Source of the DNA: Hanstruepera neustonica
GTDB lineage: Bacteria; Bacteroidota; Bacteroidia; Flavobacteriales; Flavobacteriaceae
Assembly: GCF_002895005.1 (NCBI RefSeq)
Contig: NZ_POWF01000008.1
Coordinates: 93,163 to 157,162 of the forward strand
Reading direction: 5' to 3'
Length of the DNA stretch: 64,000 nucleotides
Positions 62,656 to 64,000 of this stretch are shown here, one piece after another. The translations under genes and the position numbers were made by a program. The notes beneath the pieces are model-generated. The model had not been told where the DNA came from. It did not search any database and saw only the letters and a list, made by a program, of their open reading frames with translations. The number at the start of each line of letters is the position of its first letter. Positions within the stretch are counted from its first letter, which is position 1.

Positions 62656-63846
62656 ATGAGCCAGTTACCTATAATAACCCTATCTCGTGCCCAGCATAGG
62701 CAGGCTAATCAAATTCTTATAGGATTTAAGCATGACTGGGTATTGATGGATGTGGTCAAGCATTTGCCCAATGCCAAGTGGAGCAAAACTCTAAAAAGTT
62801 GGTATATTGCAAACAACCCAGAAAACCTAAAGCTTATTTTTTCGGTTTTTAAAGGTCATGCTATCATAAACAGCTCCCAACTGTTTAATACCCCTAAAAC
62901 TAAAGTTGGGTCTTCAAAACCAAAGGGAAAAAGAACACTTACCCAAAGTAATAGGGATTTACTAAATGGTTTTTATAGGTTTTTGAAGGGAAAACGGTAT
63001 AGCAAAAGCACTGTAGATACTTATAGTTTTTTTGTAGCCGATTTTATTGAGTTTCATAACGCTAAAAACATCAATACATTAACCATAAAAGAGGTTCGTG
63101 CTTTTATTGAAACTGTATTTATAAAACGACATTATTCTATTAGTAGTCAACGTCAATTTATTAGTGCCGTTAAACAGTTTATTATTTATTATCCCGATAC
63201 CCAGATTAGCAATTTGCAATTAACCCGACCAAAAAAATCCAAAACATTGCCATTAGTGTTATCACAAAATGAAATCATTGATTTAATTAGGTGCACCCAA
63301 AATTTGAAGCATCGTGCTATAATAGCCCTCATATATTCTTGTGGCCTTCGTATTAGTGAGTTAATAAATTTAAAACTGACCGATATTAATATTGACAGGA
63401 AACAACTTGCCATAAAAAATGGAAAAGGTCGTAAAGACCGCTATGTGAGTTTGGCCGAAAGTTTTATTCCGTTGCTATCAAATTACTACCATACTTACAA
63501 ACCTAAAGTATATTTTGTTGAAGGGCAAAGTGGTGGCAAATACAGTGCAGAAAGCATTAGACAGTTTTTAAAGCGTTGCTGTAAAGCTGCTGAAATACAC
63601 AAGCCCGTGACACCACATACATTGCGGCACAGTTACGCCACGCATTTATTAGAAAATGGTGTGGATTTGCGTTACATACAGGAGCTATTGGGACATGCCA
63701 AGCCAGAAACCACCATGATTTACACCCATGTGAGCCGCAAGGACTTGTTGCAAATAACCAACCCGCTGGACAGTGCCTTAAAACAAATGGGCAAAACCGA
63801 TAAAACCAATATAAATGTTCTCTTATCCCGAAATTTAAACCGATAA
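62656..63846 (+). CDS. Tyrosine recombinase with extra N-terminal domain
   Basis: 396 residues. The catalytic set is complete: R232 (SCGLRISEL), Lys near 256-259 (NGKGRKDRY), H321 and R324 (HTLRHSYATH), H347 (LLGHAKPETT) and Y356 (MIYTHVS). A SAM-like core-binding domain spans about 95-185. The first 90 residues (FKHDWVLMDVVKHLPNAKWSKTLKSWYI) form an added domain that looks like the HARP-like modules of some DNA-annealing proteins. It resembles XerC/D and integron-type enzymes, but subtype cannot be fixed here. Confidence 0.93.
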   Translation: MSQLPIITLSRAQHRQANQILIGFKHDWVLMDVVKHLPNAKWSKTLKSWYIANNPENLKLIFSVFKGHAIINSSQLFNTPKTKVGSSKPKGKRTLTQSNRDLLNGFYRFLKGKRYSKSTVDTYSFFVADFIEFHNAKNINTLTIKEVRAFIETVFIKRHYSISSQRQFISAVKQFIIYYPDTQISNLQLTRPKKSKTLPLVLSQNEIIDLIRCTQNLKHRAIIALIYSCGLRISELINLKLTDINIDRKQLAIKNGKGRKDRYVSLAESFIPLLSNYYHTYKPKVYFVEGQSGGKYSAESIRQFLKRCCKAAEIHKPVTPHTLRHSYATHLLENGVDLRYIQELLGHAKPETTMIYTHVSRKDLLQITNPLDSALKQMGKTDKTNINVLLSRNLNR

Positions 63847-63903
63847 ATACATATATTTGTTGGTATATAACCAGTTACCCACAAGCTGAAAAACCAACCA
63901 CAC

Positions 63904-63939
63904 AAAAGCAAAGAGTGCTATCGCACACATTGCTTTTTT
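63904..63939 (+). terminator. Hairpin after the recombinase gene
   Basis: AAAAGCA (63904-63910) pairs with TGCTTTT (63931-63937), and GTGC pairs with GCAC inside, separated by symmetric 4-nt internal loops. A T-run follows. It can be a terminator; the bulged symmetric form also resembles recombination-site hairpins. Confidence 0.65.
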
Positions 63940-64000
63940 CCCACCTCTGACTAATAATGCTAATTATAGTCTGTTGTTTAAGCTGAATACTAAAGTTAGC

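Overview
The window is an AT-rich stretch of chromosome from a member of the Bacteroidota, most likely a marine Flavobacteriaceae. The signs are TAnnTTTG promoter elements, few Shine-Dalgarno sequences, a fused CcoN-CcoO oxidase, a Sec-type (clade II) lipoprotein NosZ, and families typical of the group (BNR propeller, DUF6266). No species can be named from the sequence alone.

Layout. 1-2256 is the 3' part of purL, carrying an in-frame palindromic insertion. 2257-2711 holds a terminator, a small inverted-repeat element, tRNA-Pro(GGG) and a broken tRNA-Pro copy. 2712-11136 is lipid catabolism: an acyl-CoA synthetase, a membrane protein, then a MarR regulator with its operator and a fadN-fadA-fadE beta-oxidation operon. 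11166-18636 has secreted peptidases and a large BNR propeller. 18670-31068 is the microaerobic and NO block: a Crp/Fnr regulator, ccoI-S-NO-Q-P-G-H for cbb3 oxidase and its assembly, an Rrf2/NsrR-like NO sensor, the iron-sulfur repair protein Ric, a heme-copper-like membrane protein and a hemerythrin. 31076-40737 (minus strand) is a nitrite and NO reduction operon: nirK-cytochrome c fusion, an FGE-like protein, SCO1, norC, norB, norQ, norD, an outer-membrane beta-barrel, norE-like and norF-like. 40976-44476 (minus) looks like a copper-acquisition set, with an OprC/NosA-like TonB receptor, a Met-rich lipoprotein and a Cys-motif protein. 44531-52000 (minus) is the N2O reductase cluster: cytochrome c, fasciclin, nosZ, a membrane protein, nosL, nosD, nosF, nosY and a lipoprotein. 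A universal stress protein, HemN, SodC and an ECF sigma/anti-sigma pair follow. The window encodes nitrite to N2 but shows no nitrate reductase.

The regulatory logic is unusually readable. Five promoters (ccoI, nirK, the nos cytochrome, hemN and the 44476 gene) carry an ATGATnnnnATCAT box, strong in three and degenerate in two. In every case its centre lies exactly 36.5 nt from the final G of a TAnnTTTG element, the geometry of class II Fnr activation. Four places (rrf2, ric, nirK and the nos cytochrome) carry a second 8-4-8 palindrome of half-site ATMRGAYA, the probable operator of the Rrf2/NsrR-like protein.

56664-64000 is accessory DNA. Five small unrelated ORFs alternate with long repeats whose ends are inverted (AAC...CTAT and ATAG...GTT), which resembles an integron cassette array. 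Next come an excisionase-like HTH gene, at least six palindromic CATTGCGAG repeats, a GIY-YIG nuclease gene bracketed by inverted arms of that repeat, a DUF6266 gene with 10-nt iterons upstream, and a tyrosine recombinase with an extra N-terminal domain. The cassette array and the GIY-YIG/palindrome unit are the best candidates here for something undescribed.
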